From JAAYOS01 sp050950785 (GTDB lineage: Bacteria > Bacillota > Clostridia > Oscillospirales > JAAYOS01): DNA of 64,000 nt. The stretch covers positions 13,009-77,008 of the forward strand of contig JBMNIG010000024.1 of assembly GCA_050950785.1 (NCBI GenBank). Direction: 5' to 3'. The translations under genes were made by a program, and so were the position numbers. This document shows, piece after piece, positions 44,337 to 52,706 of this stretch. Under the pieces are notes generated by a model that was not told the DNA's origin, did not search any database, and was given only the letters and a program-made list of their open reading frames with translations. How positions within the stretch are numbered: the stretch's first letter is position 1; each line of letters begins with the position of its first letter.

Positions 44337-44939
44337 CTATATTTCAAAACCAGCTCTTTGCCTTATAAGCTGGTTCAACTTAGCTACGATTACGGATACT
44401 GCTGTTACAGCAAGACCTAGCGAAACAACCAAAGCGTAAAACTCCATATGGGATATGAGCAGTAAAATCAACGCTAAGCCTTCCACTGCAAGCACCCTCA
44501 AACTAATCTTACGATAAACCTTTACTTCCTTCTCATCAAGGGGTCTGTTCTTATCTTCAACCGGGGAAAACATGAAAATAATCAATGTAGAGAATAGACC
44601 AAGCACAGCAGATATCATATAATAAGCCGATTCAGAGATAATGCTCAGACAAAAGATAACAATTAGCATCATTGCCATCGACAACAGATAACACTTTAGA
44701 TGTGTCGACGCATGATACCCGCCGGAGTAGGTCCTCAGCGGAGAAAAGACCGCAAAGAATATTATACCTTCCAACAACCTGCCAAATACCACAAATAATA
44801 TAAAAGTCGACACGATATTGACAATTAAGGCTGTGACAACTTCTATACTGTACTGATAGACGTCACGATCTTCTTCTTTTACTACCCCGGCGGATATCAT
44901 CCTGGTTGTTAAACTAACAGAAATGCGTCGAAAAAACAT
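44337..44939 (-). CDS. agrB: AgrB, autoinducer peptide-processing endopeptidase
   Basis: A 200-residue integral membrane cysteine protease that cleaves the AgrD C-terminal tail and cyclises the peptide into a thiolactone. The catalytic motif is complete: His76 in RTYSGGYHASTH and Cys83 in LKCYLLS. About six hydrophobic helices follow the basic N-terminus. Its ATG overlaps the agrD stop (TAATG), so the pair is translationally coupled. No ribosome binding site other than the agrD reading is needed. Confidence 0.93.
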   Translation of the reverse strand: MFFRRISVSLTTRMISAGVVKEEDRDVYQYSIEVVTALIVNIVSTFILFVVFGRLLEGIIFFAVFSPLRTYSGGYHASTHLKCYLLSMAMMLIVIFCLSIISESAYYMISAVLGLFSTLIIFMFSPVEDKNRPLDEKEVKVYRKISLRVLAVEGLALILLLISHMEFYALVVSLGLAVTAVSVIVAKLNQLIRQRAGFEI

Positions 44940-45079
44940 TAGAATTTCCTGAACTTCTTTAAGCCTTCCGGTGCTTTAGGCTGGTTATAAATTAACAGAC
45001 ATGGCCAAACTGCTAAAACTGCAGTTGCGGTGAATAGAACCGTTGATAGCGCTGACAGGATCTTAATGTTCTTTTTCAC
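44939..45079 (-). CDS. agrD: AgrD-type cyclic autoinducer pro-peptide
   Basis: A 46-residue peptide starting at GTG (AGGAAAGG 8 nt upstream). It has the three AgrD parts: an amphipathic basic leader (VKKNIKILSALSTVLFTATA), the signal region with a single Cys27 (LAVWPCLLIY), and the charged AgrB-recognition tail QPKAPEGLKKFRKF, matching the QPK-PE-L pattern of Clostridial cyclic lactone autoinducers. The expected autoinducer would carry a thiolactone ring from Cys27 to a hydrophobic residue 4 positions on (CLLIY). It lies between agrC and agrB and overlaps agrB by one base. Confidence 0.85.
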   Translation of the reverse strand: MKKNIKILSALSTVLFTATAVLAVWPCLLIYNQPKAPEGLKKFRKF

Positions 45080-45137
45080 TATTACCATCCTTTCCTATGC
45101 AGTAATATAGGGATTGAACGAATACTGTTATTTATTT

Positions 45138-45201
45138 ATCATATTCGTAAAAGTTTGTACATAGGAAATGCAAACTTCGTCGAAATAGTGTCAAAGTTCG
45201 T
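45138..45201 (-). promoter_or_regulatory. agrDB promoter with three LytTR-like direct repeats
   Basis: Minus-strand repeats ACGAACTTTGA (45191-45201), ACGAAGTTTGC (45170-45180) and ACAAACTTTTA (45148-45158) recur at 21 and 22 bp, two helical turns apart, like paired LytTR (AgrA) sites. A TATGAT at 45138-45143 can serve as -10, and no good -35 exists at the right distance, which fits an activator-dependent promoter. It is about 60 bp upstream of the agrD GTG. Confidence 0.55.
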
Positions 45202-45240
45202 AACTTGGCTTCCATATTTTACCATCTATTGTCGGTAATA

Positions 45241-46539
45241 TTACTTTGTATTCAAAATAATACTCAATTCGAATATGCCGTCCTCATACTCAGCACGTAA
45301 GTTCCCCGCATAACTATCAACAGCATTTTGTATACTTTTCAATCCTATGCCGTGTAATTCCTTTTGCTTTTTTGTTGTCGGAAACCCATCACCCTTCTTC
45401 ACACGCTGGAGTGAGCTGTTGATTATTTTGATATAAAGTATCCCTTCTCTTTGGACAGCTTTTATGTATATGAACCTTTTTCCTTCTTTAATTTCCTCGC
45501 ATGCTTCGATGGCATTGTCCAAAGCGTTCGAGAAGATGGTGCATAGATCGATCGGGTCGATATTTATATTTTTATCCATATCAAGACTTGAACTTATTTC
45601 AATTCCAAGTTCTTTGGCCTTTGCTGTCTTTGAGTAGATGACCGTGTCTAGAACCGAGTTGCCAAATGCAGTGTGGGAAGCGTATTCACGCATCTTTTGC
45701 TCAAGCTCGCCAATATACCTTTCAGCCTCTTCGTCGTTAAGAGCAATCATACCCTTAACGGCAGATATATGGTTGTTTATATCGTGCCACATGTTGCGTA
45801 TTTGATTCTGTATGGCAATAACTTCCTCATATCTCTTCTCTGAAGTCTCAATATTCTGTAAAATCAGCGACTGCTCCATCTCGATTTTTGCGTACTTTGT
45901 GGATTTGAGGAAAAGGCTGAAAATGATCAAATTTGCTACAAGCAACCCAATGCTTATTAGAAAGTTAGATATGTCGACATATTTGTTGCCAAGATCATCT
46001 TTTGCCAATAGTAGCAGGATTGTGTACAAAGATATAAATGAAATTGATATCAAAGCCATAAAATCCTTTGTCATAAGGCGACTCTGACTTGCCTGCTTCA
46101 TTTGTTGTATGCTTTTGAAGATCACAAACTGAACAATCTTTGCGTAGACCAAAAATGGTATATTATATGCGATTGTTTCTTGCTGCTCTTTTATTGAAAC
46201 TGTGGTCAAAAGATTCACCGAGAAGTATACGATTGCTTCGCTTGCAAGCATTAATAGCAAATAAATTGCACAGCTAATAATGATCGAGCGAACTCCTCCC
46301 CTGTAGAGCAACAAACCTAAAGATACTATCATAATAACTGCTATAACAAAATGGACATTTGATACCGATATGTAGCTTACAAGCATCATTAGTGCCATAT
46401 AGGACAGTACACCTATGTAGAACTTAAGCTGTCCGACCTTACGTCTGTAGAATGCGTCAAAATAGTCAAAAACTATATATGCGTCAGCTCCAACAGTTAG
46501 AATCTTTGTTATAGTTACAATCAAATCTTCATTATTCAT
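45241..46539 (-). CDS. agrC: AgrC-like sensor histidine kinase
   Basis: About 432 residues. The N-terminal half holds six or seven membrane helices, the usual peptide-sensing domain of AgrC. Cytoplasmic part: a helical segment with WHDINNHISAVKG (phospho-acceptor His near 252), then a GHKL ATPase with FSNALDNAIEACEE (N box) and KELHGIGLKSIQNAV (G box). I prefer ATG at 46539; a GTG seven codons upstream is an alternative and neither has a strong ribosome binding site. It follows the AgrA-like gene closely and precedes agrD by 161 bp, which hold the LytTR-like repeats. Confidence 0.88.
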   Translation of the reverse strand: MNNEDLIVTITKILTVGADAYIVFDYFDAFYRRKVGQLKFYIGVLSYMALMMLVSYISVSNVHFVIAVIMIVSLGLLLYRGGVRSIIISCAIYLLLMLASEAIVYFSVNLLTTVSIKEQQETIAYNIPFLVYAKIVQFVIFKSIQQMKQASQSRLMTKDFMALISISFISLYTILLLLAKDDLGNKYVDISNFLISIGLLVANLIIFSLFLKSTKYAKIEMEQSLILQNIETSEKRYEEVIAIQNQIRNMWHDINNHISAVKGMIALNDEEAERYIGELEQKMREYASHTAFGNSVLDTVIYSKTAKAKELGIEISSSLDMDKNINIDPIDLCTIFSNALDNAIEACEEIKEGKRFIYIKAVQREGILYIKIINSSLQRVKKGDGFPTTKKQKELHGIGLKSIQNAVDSYAGNLRAEYEDGIFELSIILNTK

Positions 46540-46574
46540 AACAAAACCCCAGTCTTGCACGATCCTAAAATATT

Positions 46575-47326
46575 CTACGGTAGTACGACATATGTCCTCT
46601 TGTCAAGGCTTCTCATAACAATTTCAAATACAGAGTTTACCCTGTCCCTTGATATATATATCTTTTCGCCTGTCACAAGTTCTAAGTATTTATCTCTATT
46701 GCTTTCCGTTATACGCCTGATGTGTAAGGGATTTACCAAATACGACACATGCGGACGCACGAAATCAAGACTTTCAAATTGGCTTGCAACAGCTTTGATC
46801 GAGTTGCGAATTTTTTCTACCTTGATAGAGCCACTTTCCCTTTCAAAGTAATATAGATCGGTATAGCGTTGGTTCTTTTTCATATAAAGGATATCCATGA
46901 TATCAAAACAAAAAGACCGCTCATCGTCTGAATTGTAACCGGTCTTCGCTCTTCTTGTATTTTTGCTACAGCTCGTTTGAATACACTGGAAAATTTGCGC
47001 TCATCTATTGGCTTTGTCAGGTAGTAAAATGCCTGGACCCCATAACCGTCTTCCCACAGCTCTTCAATCGCTGTAACAAAAATTATGATCACTGATTTGT
47101 CCGAACTTCGAATCTTCTCAGCGGTCTCAAACCCGCTCAACCCGGGCATCTTCTGATCAAGAAAAATGATGTGATAGCCTTTGTCCAGCGACTTTAGCAG
47201 AGCTTCACCGCTGTCAAACTCATATACATCGATTTTTTCTTTAATATCAAGCTGCAGTTGTTCGATATAGCGATTGATTACTCTCCTGTGATGTTTTTCA
47301 TCATCAATTACTGCTACGCGTATCAT
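46575..47326 (-). pseudogene. agrA: AgrA-like LytTR response regulator, interrupted by one frameshift
   Basis: Two overlapping frames make one regulator of about 250 residues. The receiver (MIRVAVIDDEKHHRR, Asp57 in IIFLDQKMPGLSG, Thr in FVTAI, Lys105 in YYLTKPIDE) is fully canonical. The LytTR domain continues in the next frame (ILYMKKNQRYTDLYYFE, then LDFVRPHVSYLVNPLHIRRI). The break is at a run of five T near 46906-46916: one extra T restores SGLFCFDIMDILY. It is either a sequencing error, phase variation at the homopolymer, or a real loss. The ATG at 47326 has GGGTGA upstream. It is first in the agr locus. Confidence 0.82.
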
Positions 47327-47403
47327 ATTTCTCACCCACTTCCATGAGCTTTATCAATTTACAGTATTATATCGAATTATGTTTTTAAATGCAAATTATA
47401 TAG

Positions 47404-47453
47404 AGGACGGTTCTTTTGTCACGGAGTCGACTCCAAGACAAAAGAACCGTCCT
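47404..47453. repeat. Perfect 50-bp REP-like palindrome
   Basis: Seventeen-bp perfect arms (AGGACGGTTCTTTTGTC and its complement) flank a 12-bp palindrome (GGAGTCGACTCC). Lies between degV and agrA. The arm wording GGACGGTTCTTTTGTC recurs in degenerate form at 8188-8428. It may act as a transcription terminator of degV, and resembles REP/MITE-type dispersed repeats of Firmicutes. Confidence 0.6.
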
Positions 47454-47517
47454 AACTCTCTTTTTAATTTTACGAATTTCAGGTGAAATCCCGTGTAAGT
47501 TTGTTAATTACCAATGT

Positions 47518-48357
47518 TTATTCTTCTTTTTTGAAGTATGCTATCGCTCCCGCTCCTGGTCCTACATGAGCTCCAATTACACTGCCTATAGCACTGACAG
47601 AGTCGATTTTGCCAATAGTATTTACTGCCAGTTCGTTGAATTGCTCAAATGTCTCGCGACTACCTGAATATCCTAAAGCCACCGGCATTTCAGTGTCTAT
47701 CCCGTCTTCCTGAGCCAGTCTTATAACCTCTTTCTGCGCATTTTTCAAACCGCGCACTTTGGATTTTACGCCCAATTCCCCATCTCTAAGATATATAAGT
47801 GGCTTTACATCCAACAGGGATCCTGCAAAAGCTGCAGTCTTTGAAATACGTCCGCCCTTTTTTAAGTACTCAAGTGTATCCACATATGCAAACAATTTAA
47901 TACGCTTCTTAGCTTTTTCAACGGCTGTTACGATTTCAACAGCGCTGCACCCCTTTTCCCTTAACTCAAGTGCATGCTCCACAAGCAATCGAAGGCTTAC
48001 AGTAGTACATTCGCTGTCTATCACATAGATTTCACCTTCGATGTTGCTCTTTGCCATGTTGGCACTCTGAACTGTACCCGAGAGCGTTCCGGCAATCAAG
48101 AGTGCTATAACAGAGTCCCCTCTGTTTACAGCTTCGCTAAAAAGCTCTTCAAATTCAAAGGGTGAAGGTTGAGTCGTGCTGGGAAGTGTCTTTGCAGATG
48201 CCTGCTTCTCGTAGAATTCTTCCGGCATCAAATCGACGCCATCACGATATACCCCATCCTCAAATACTGTCTTTATCGGTAATACCACAAGGTTGCGCGA
48301 CTTGGCTTCAGCAGGGAGGATCTCCGCAGTAGAGTCGGTTATTATCGTTATACCCAT
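47518..48357 (-). CDS. DegV-family fatty acid-binding protein
   Basis: A 279-residue DegV-fold protein that binds long-chain fatty acids and, with FakA-type kinases, hands them on for phosphorylation. ITIITDSTAEILP at the N-terminus, LPSTTQPSPFEF near 59, IAGTLSGTVQSA near 88 and YLKKGGRISK near 161 match the family ligand pocket. No fakA is next to it. AAGGAG precedes the ATG. It ends about 65 bp before the perfect palindrome. Confidence 0.92.
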   Translation of the reverse strand: MGITIITDSTAEILPAEAKSRNLVVLPIKTVFEDGVYRDGVDLMPEEFYEKQASAKTLPSTTQPSPFEFEELFSEAVNRGDSVIALLIAGTLSGTVQSANMAKSNIEGEIYVIDSECTTVSLRLLVEHALELREKGCSAVEIVTAVEKAKKRIKLFAYVDTLEYLKKGGRISKTAAFAGSLLDVKPLIYLRDGELGVKSKVRGLKNAQKEVIRLAQEDGIDTEMPVALGYSGSRETFEQFNELAVNTIGKIDSVSAIGSVIGAHVGPGAGAIAYFKKEE

Positions 48358-48634
48358 GGTTTTCTCTCCTTTTTATTTTGTCCGGCATTAAATCATGTCT
48401 GTTACCATCTTATTCATTTAAGTAATAATGGATTCTATACTAAGTATATTGTCCGGACATACTAGCTTAAGACTAAATTATATAATAAATTTTATATAAA
48501 TATTTTTAAGCATTATACCACGCTGAAGATATTGAGTCAACATCCTTCATATGTAAGATGTAGTAGTTTTTTACCTCATGCTTGGTTTTCGCGGGCACCT
48601 TGCGTCCACATACCACATATTGTGCACCATAAGC
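48358..48634. other. Intergenic region without a visible gene
   Basis: About 275 A+T-rich bases between degV and the tRNA operon. A promoter for degV is expected here. I see no convincing hexamer pair or open frame. Confidence 0.4.
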
Positions 48635-48672
48635 AAAACCCAGTAACCTAACCAACGGTTACTGGGTTTTTT
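48635..48672 (-). terminator. Bidirectional terminator of the tRNA operon
   Basis: A 10-bp stem (CCCAGTAACC / GGTTACTGGG, 8-nt loop) is followed by six T on the plus strand and TTTTGC on the minus strand. It follows tRNA-Thr directly. Confidence 0.75.
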
Positions 48673-48673
48673 A

Positions 48674-48749
48674 TGGAGCTGCTATCCAGATTCGAACTGG
48701 AGACCTCGTCCTTACCAAGGACGCGCTCTGCCTCCTGAGCTATAGCAGC
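48674..48749 (-). tRNA. tRNA-Thr (anticodon GGU)
   Basis: A 76-nt cloverleaf with a 7-bp acceptor (GCTGCTA / TAGCAGC), anticodon loop TTGGTAA, T-loop GTTCGAATC and an encoded CCA end. Last of three in a tRNA operon. Confidence 0.93.
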
Positions 48750-48752
48750 AAT

Positions 48753-48829
48753 TGGCGACCCGGAAGGGACTCGAACCCTCGGCCTCTAGCGTGACAGGCT
48801 AGCGTTCTAACCAACTGAACTACCGGGCC
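48753..48829 (-). tRNA. tRNA-Asp (anticodon GUC)
   Basis: A 77-nt cloverleaf with acceptor GGCCCGG / CCGGGTC (one G-U pair), anticodon loop CTGTCAC, T-loop GTTCGAGTC, discriminator G and encoded CCA. Confidence 0.93.
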
Positions 48830-48833
48830 ATAA

Positions 48834-48909
48834 TGGCAGGGGTAGAAGGAGTCGAACCCTCGGCACGCGGTTTTGGAGACCGCTGCTCTACCAGCTGAGC
48901 TATACCCCT
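48834..48909 (-). tRNA. tRNA-Trp (anticodon CCA)
   Basis: A 76-nt cloverleaf with acceptor AGGGGTA / TACCCCT, anticodon loop CTCCAAA, T-loop GTTCGACTC, discriminator G and encoded CCA. First in the operon, 35 nt after the promoter. Confidence 0.93.
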
Positions 48910-48943
48910 ATGTAACACCGAATCTGATGTCCAACGATATTAA

Positions 48944-48972
48944 AGTATAATATATAGTCTTGATTTTGTCAA
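48944..48972 (-). promoter_or_regulatory. tRNA operon promoter
   Basis: A consensus TTGACA and TATACT are spaced by 17 nt on the minus strand. The promoter directly adjoins the first copy of the 17-bp direct repeat that bounds the insertion-sequence remnants. Confidence 0.75.
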
Positions 48973-48980
48973 CAGTTTTA

Positions 48981-48997
48981 ACTGATGTAAAAGCAGG
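48981..48997. repeat. 17-bp direct repeat, copy 1 of 3
   Basis: ACTGATGTAAAAGCAGG; identical at 51507-51523 and with two changes at 50115-50131, all in one orientation. The copies bracket the two transposase remnants and may be insertion-element ends. Confidence 0.5.
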
Positions 48998-49121
48998 ACG
49001 CTGTAGGGTTACAAGTACATATTGGACAGTGAGGGGAAAAAATAATAGCAGGAATGAGGCACATAAGGTAGAATTATGTTACGACAACAAATTTCACCGA
49101 TAAGGACGTGCCTATTCCTGC

Positions 49122-50075
49122 ATGAATAGGATAGCACAAGACATGACGTACCGGCAATCCCTAATTACCGGTGCGCTGAAGTACTGGTGTATCAGAGGCA
49201 TCCGAAAGTACAACAAGGCACGGCCGTATATCTACGTCTGCTGAATCGTTACGATGGCACACTGGACTCACTTGCCTGCAGATCACGCAGACCACACGGG
49301 CATCCGAGAGCTCACACAGTTAGGCGGAGCTTAAGCTGATCCGCGACGTGAAGGCGCATTGAAATCCAAAGCTGGGGATGCCAGACGGCCTGGCATGCGG
49401 CTTAGCGGAGCTAAATCCGGTTACACACGTCCACTAGGAAGCGCTCTACCGAGTCATGGGAGCGGCTTCGCCTATTCACAGACAGTGAACGAAAAAGACG
49501 ACCTGTATGCTTCCGACAGACCAATGGCAGCCAGATGCAGTGGCTCCGGGATCAACGCGTCCAGATCGACGTGCACGTCTCGTCCCTTCATCCTGCATTG
49601 CCAACCATAGGTGAAAGATATTGCTCAATCCACAGCGACCGAAGAGGATGCCCGCTGTACGTGACCTCGAGGCTTTACGTCAGAGAACTCTACATAGTCC
49701 TGCGTCCTCGTGGTACGGAAGAACGCAGTGGCATTCTTCAAAAAATTCGGATTTGATATCGAATGCGTTTCAAACCGATAATGGTCCCGAATTTACAAGT
49801 AGATGCTCTAAATCTATGAAGGACCGCCCCACACTTTTTGATGCTACTGCAGCCCAAATGGACATCCTGCATCAACTAGTCCGCCCATACACGCCTCGTC
49901 ATAACGGAAAGGTCGAGCGAAGTACATCGCGATAGATCAGCAATCCTCTTGTTACGCCGGACATTCCTTCTACTCTTATCAAGGCTTCGCACACCAGCTT
50001 GCTGTTTATCAGCGCAGATCTAATTCGATCCCTATGCGCCCTCTCGGCTATATTTCGCCTATTCAGTTCCGGTGA
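49122..50075 (+). pseudogene. IS481-type DDE transposase remnant
   Basis: Fragments in several frames recover an IS481-like transposase: MNRIAQDMTYRQSLITGAL, a helix-turn-helix region with IRKYNKARPYIYV and RRPHGHPRAHT, then catalytic-core pieces QTDNGPEFT (second Asp), LVRPYTPRHNGKVERS (Glu) and HQLAVYQRRSNSIPMRPLGY. Several stops and shifts interrupt it. Base composition is richer in GC than the neighbouring genes. It is inactive as read. Confidence 0.75.
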
Positions 50076-50114
50076 AATGATGACTCTCCAATCTGTTTGA
50101 CAAACCTACATTTA

Positions 50115-50131
50115 ACTGATGTAACCGCAGG
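50115..50131. repeat. 17-bp direct repeat, copy 2 of 3
   Basis: ACTGATGTAACCGCAGG, 15 of 17 bases as copies 1 and 3. It lies 40 bp after the end of the IS481-type remnant. Confidence 0.45.
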
Positions 50132-50252
50132 CCGCCAATTGTCCCGTTAAAGTGAACCACTTTAGCTCTGTCAAATCTCCATCTAGAGTATGCTTGCAGT
50201 TTTCACTTGTCATCTGGCGGTTTGGGTCTGGGCGGAACGGGAGAGGCTTTCG

Positions 50253-51370
50253 CTATGAACCCTTCCTTAGTTCGTTCTTTAACAACCTCCGTAAGCGCAT
50301 TTCACAACTTGCTACAGGCAACCTTATCAGATGGGTAATCATGACGGCCATTCTCGGCTCTGTACTCTTGCTTTTGATACCGGATGTCAGCAATCGCACA
50401 TCCCTTGGCATAAATCGTCGTATGTGGCCATTTGCCGTGCTCATTGGTACCGGCTTTCCCCTGCAGCGATATGGGCCACAGCAGTCCATTCGGGTGCGTC
50501 GCATAACACCTTGCTTATGCAGGACCGTTCGAGCCTGCGCCAATCTAAAAACTGCACAGCCATTATCAACTGTCATAGTTTGAAACATCTTTCGAAATCG
50601 CTCAGCACCCGATCTTTTTCCAACTAGCCTGTGTCAAGTCAGTTTTACCACTGCTTGTTGTGATGGGCTACGCAACTTAGACCGCAGTGTCTCACTAGAT
50701 AGCCTCTCAGCCACTACACGCATAGCATGCCCTGCCTTTTCCGCGACGCTGCAGTTCAACGCAATCCATGGCCCAGTGACACGAGCTCACTGCGGTCATT
50801 CGCCTCTGGTGGGCGCTCATCTATGCGCTTGGCGTCTACAGCCCGTATTCAAGCGGGTTACTCGGGTGTACTTGCGTTTTGACCTCTCGCCTTTTCGAGG
50901 TCAGTCCTTTTGTGTTCCAGTGAGCACTAACTCACGGTCCTATATAATTCTAGAGCCTCTCCCATAGATATGGGCGTTCTTTGATAGGCAGGGTCGTCCT
51001 TACGTTGCCCCTCATGCTCGCATAAGGAGAGACCTTGCCATCTCTATAATACAGTGCTCAATTTTATCTGCTCACTCATAGCTCTGTACCAATTTGTAGC
51101 TCAGCCCCTTTGTGCACTGGCCTATCGCATCATAGTCACATCTTGGGCTGTAAAGGCTGAATAGCTAACCACTTCACGCCATTGGCAATCTACCTTAGGA
51201 TTACCTTCCCACGCTCTCGGCTCCCTGCTTATTGTGGCTGGGCTTACTCCCATTCGTTCTGCTATTTCCCGATGGCTCAGCCTTGATTTCTTAGGCAAGT
51301 AATTGTTCTTAGTTACTATCGCTTCTAACTCTTCACGCTCTTCCAATCTTAGGTGTTTACCTTTTATGCG
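50253..51370 (-). pseudogene. IS30-family transposase remnant
   Basis: The N-terminal helix-turn-helix survives as an open frame (51122-51346: LEEREELEAIV, HREIAERMGVSPATISRE, YSAFTAQD). Downstream in shifting frames come GHWAMDCVE (first Asp), RFRKMFQTMTVDNGC (second Asp) and GTNEHG / NGHIRRFMPRD (the Glu-containing IS30 motif). The coding sense is lost at several points and no inverted-repeat ends were found. It lies back to back with the IS481 remnant. Confidence 0.7.
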
Positions 51371-51506
51371 AGTTCTGTATGCAATAGACTTGGCTCATGA
51401 AGCTTCTCCGTTGCTGTTTGTTGTAGGAACTAACATTATAACAGAGAAGCTCTCGTGGGCCTATCTATTTTCTCCATTAGTGTTTCATTTAATTTTACAA
51501 CTCAGC

Positions 51507-51523
51507 ACTGATGTAAAAGCAGG
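51507..51523. repeat. 17-bp direct repeat, copy 3 of 3
   Basis: Identical to copy 1 at 48981-48997. It marks the far side of the IS30 remnant. The remaining 51524-51698 holds no recognisable gene. Confidence 0.5.
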
Positions 51524-51698
51524 ATATAAATTGCAATTTTAATTGCCTTACAAAATCTTACTGAACCCCGTTTTAAGCGACCATATGGTAATTAGCCAGT
51601 GCTTATCTGCAGTGTTTTTATTGCCTTGCTATTCGAGTTTCTGCGCATAGGGCTGGATCATCTTTTGATCATTCCGACTTAAGTCACTTAGTACAGAC

Positions 51699-52568
51699 TT
51701 AATCCTTCAGAACACACCCTGTGCTTTTCATAATCCATCCGGTAATATGTTTATCGGTGTCTACTGGATATTTCAGCCCGAACTTATCGGCTGTTTCAAC
51801 CGCAATCCTGCGAAACAAGCTAATCGAAGCCAGAAGTCCTCTCAGGCTGTCTTTCTTACCATATCCCGAAAAAATGCTTTTAAGTTCCCTTAATATATCT
51901 TCATTGGCCCATTCATGAAGAAACCGCCCTGAATGCCATACATCATAATCATCACTGTGCAATGCCTTTGCATGCCATTCTAACATTTGAAGCAGTAACT
52001 GTCTTAGTTCGTTCTCCCTTGTTTTAGCTGTCCACAACTCACCCCGAACAATCTGTTTGGCTATGTAAACGGCAGCAAAGAAGAACATATTGACAACCTG
52101 GTTAAAAGCTCCCTCGTCAACAGGCATCGATGACGCAGGTGCAAAGCTCACCGGCACAATAAAGCTGCTTACATTATCCTTGTCCACCAACACCCTGACT
52201 CCCCTGTAAAAATTGTCCGGGGTTCTTCTGTCCTTAACTAGGGAGTAAAGATCCTGGCATGGCAGAAAAACAATATCAACCTGGTATCCGCCTTCAAACA
52301 ATGTAAGCCTCTCAGGCTCTCCTCCCGAAGTCTGATAAGCAAATGTAACCCAGATATTACCCAAGTCTTTTAACCAATCAGTATTGTTCAAATAATAATT
52401 ACTGTTACGGGCATATAAAATGATATCCAGATCGGACCATTCATCCGCAGGATGATCGACACGGGATCTTGACCCCACGACAAAAGCAGCCCTTATATCA
52501 TCTGTTTTTTTAGCCCACAACGTAAAATCTTTTTCAAAAGATTCATAAAATTCTTCTGTCTTATTCAT
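51699..52568 (-). CDS. Aminoglycoside 6-adenylyltransferase-like nucleotidyltransferase
   Basis: About 289 residues of the Adenyl_transf (AadK/AadE) family. The nucleotidyltransferase motif is FVVGSRSRVDHPADEWSDLDI near 30-50 with the paired metal Asp residues (DLD); YQVDIVFLPCQDL near 95 supplies the third Asp. A C-terminal helical domain follows (FFAAVYIAKQIVRGELWTAK). Family members inactivate streptomycin, but chromosomal relatives may have other roles. I chose ATG at 52568, after GGGGGTG; an ATG five codons upstream is the alternative. It has its own promoter and lies beside insertion-sequence remnants, which suggests acquisition. Confidence 0.82.
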   Translation of the reverse strand: MNKTEEFYESFEKDFTLWAKKTDDIRAAFVVGSRSRVDHPADEWSDLDIILYARNSNYYLNNTDWLKDLGNIWVTFAYQTSGGEPERLTLFEGGYQVDIVFLPCQDLYSLVKDRRTPDNFYRGVRVLVDKDNVSSFIVPVSFAPASSMPVDEGAFNQVVNMFFFAAVYIAKQIVRGELWTAKTRENELRQLLLQMLEWHAKALHSDDYDVWHSGRFLHEWANEDILRELKSIFSGYGKKDSLRGLLASISLFRRIAVETADKFGLKYPVDTDKHITGWIMKSTGCVLKD

Positions 52569-52661
52569 CGTTAACACCCCCATTACTTCTCAGGTGCTGT
52601 TTATTTGCTTCATTCCTTTACTGAACGCGAATATGTTGGCATTATTAGCTTGTTTTGGTGT

Positions 52662-52690
52662 ATTTTAGCACGACGTCGAATTTGCGTCAA
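52662..52690 (-). promoter_or_regulatory. Promoter of the adenylyltransferase-like gene
   Basis: TTGACG and TAAAAT are spaced by 17 nt on the minus strand. A 10-bp direct repeat (ATTTGCGTCA at 52680-52689 and 52697-52706) overlaps the -35 and could be an operator. Confidence 0.6.
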
Positions 52691-52706
52691 TAAGCGATTT
52701 GCGTCA

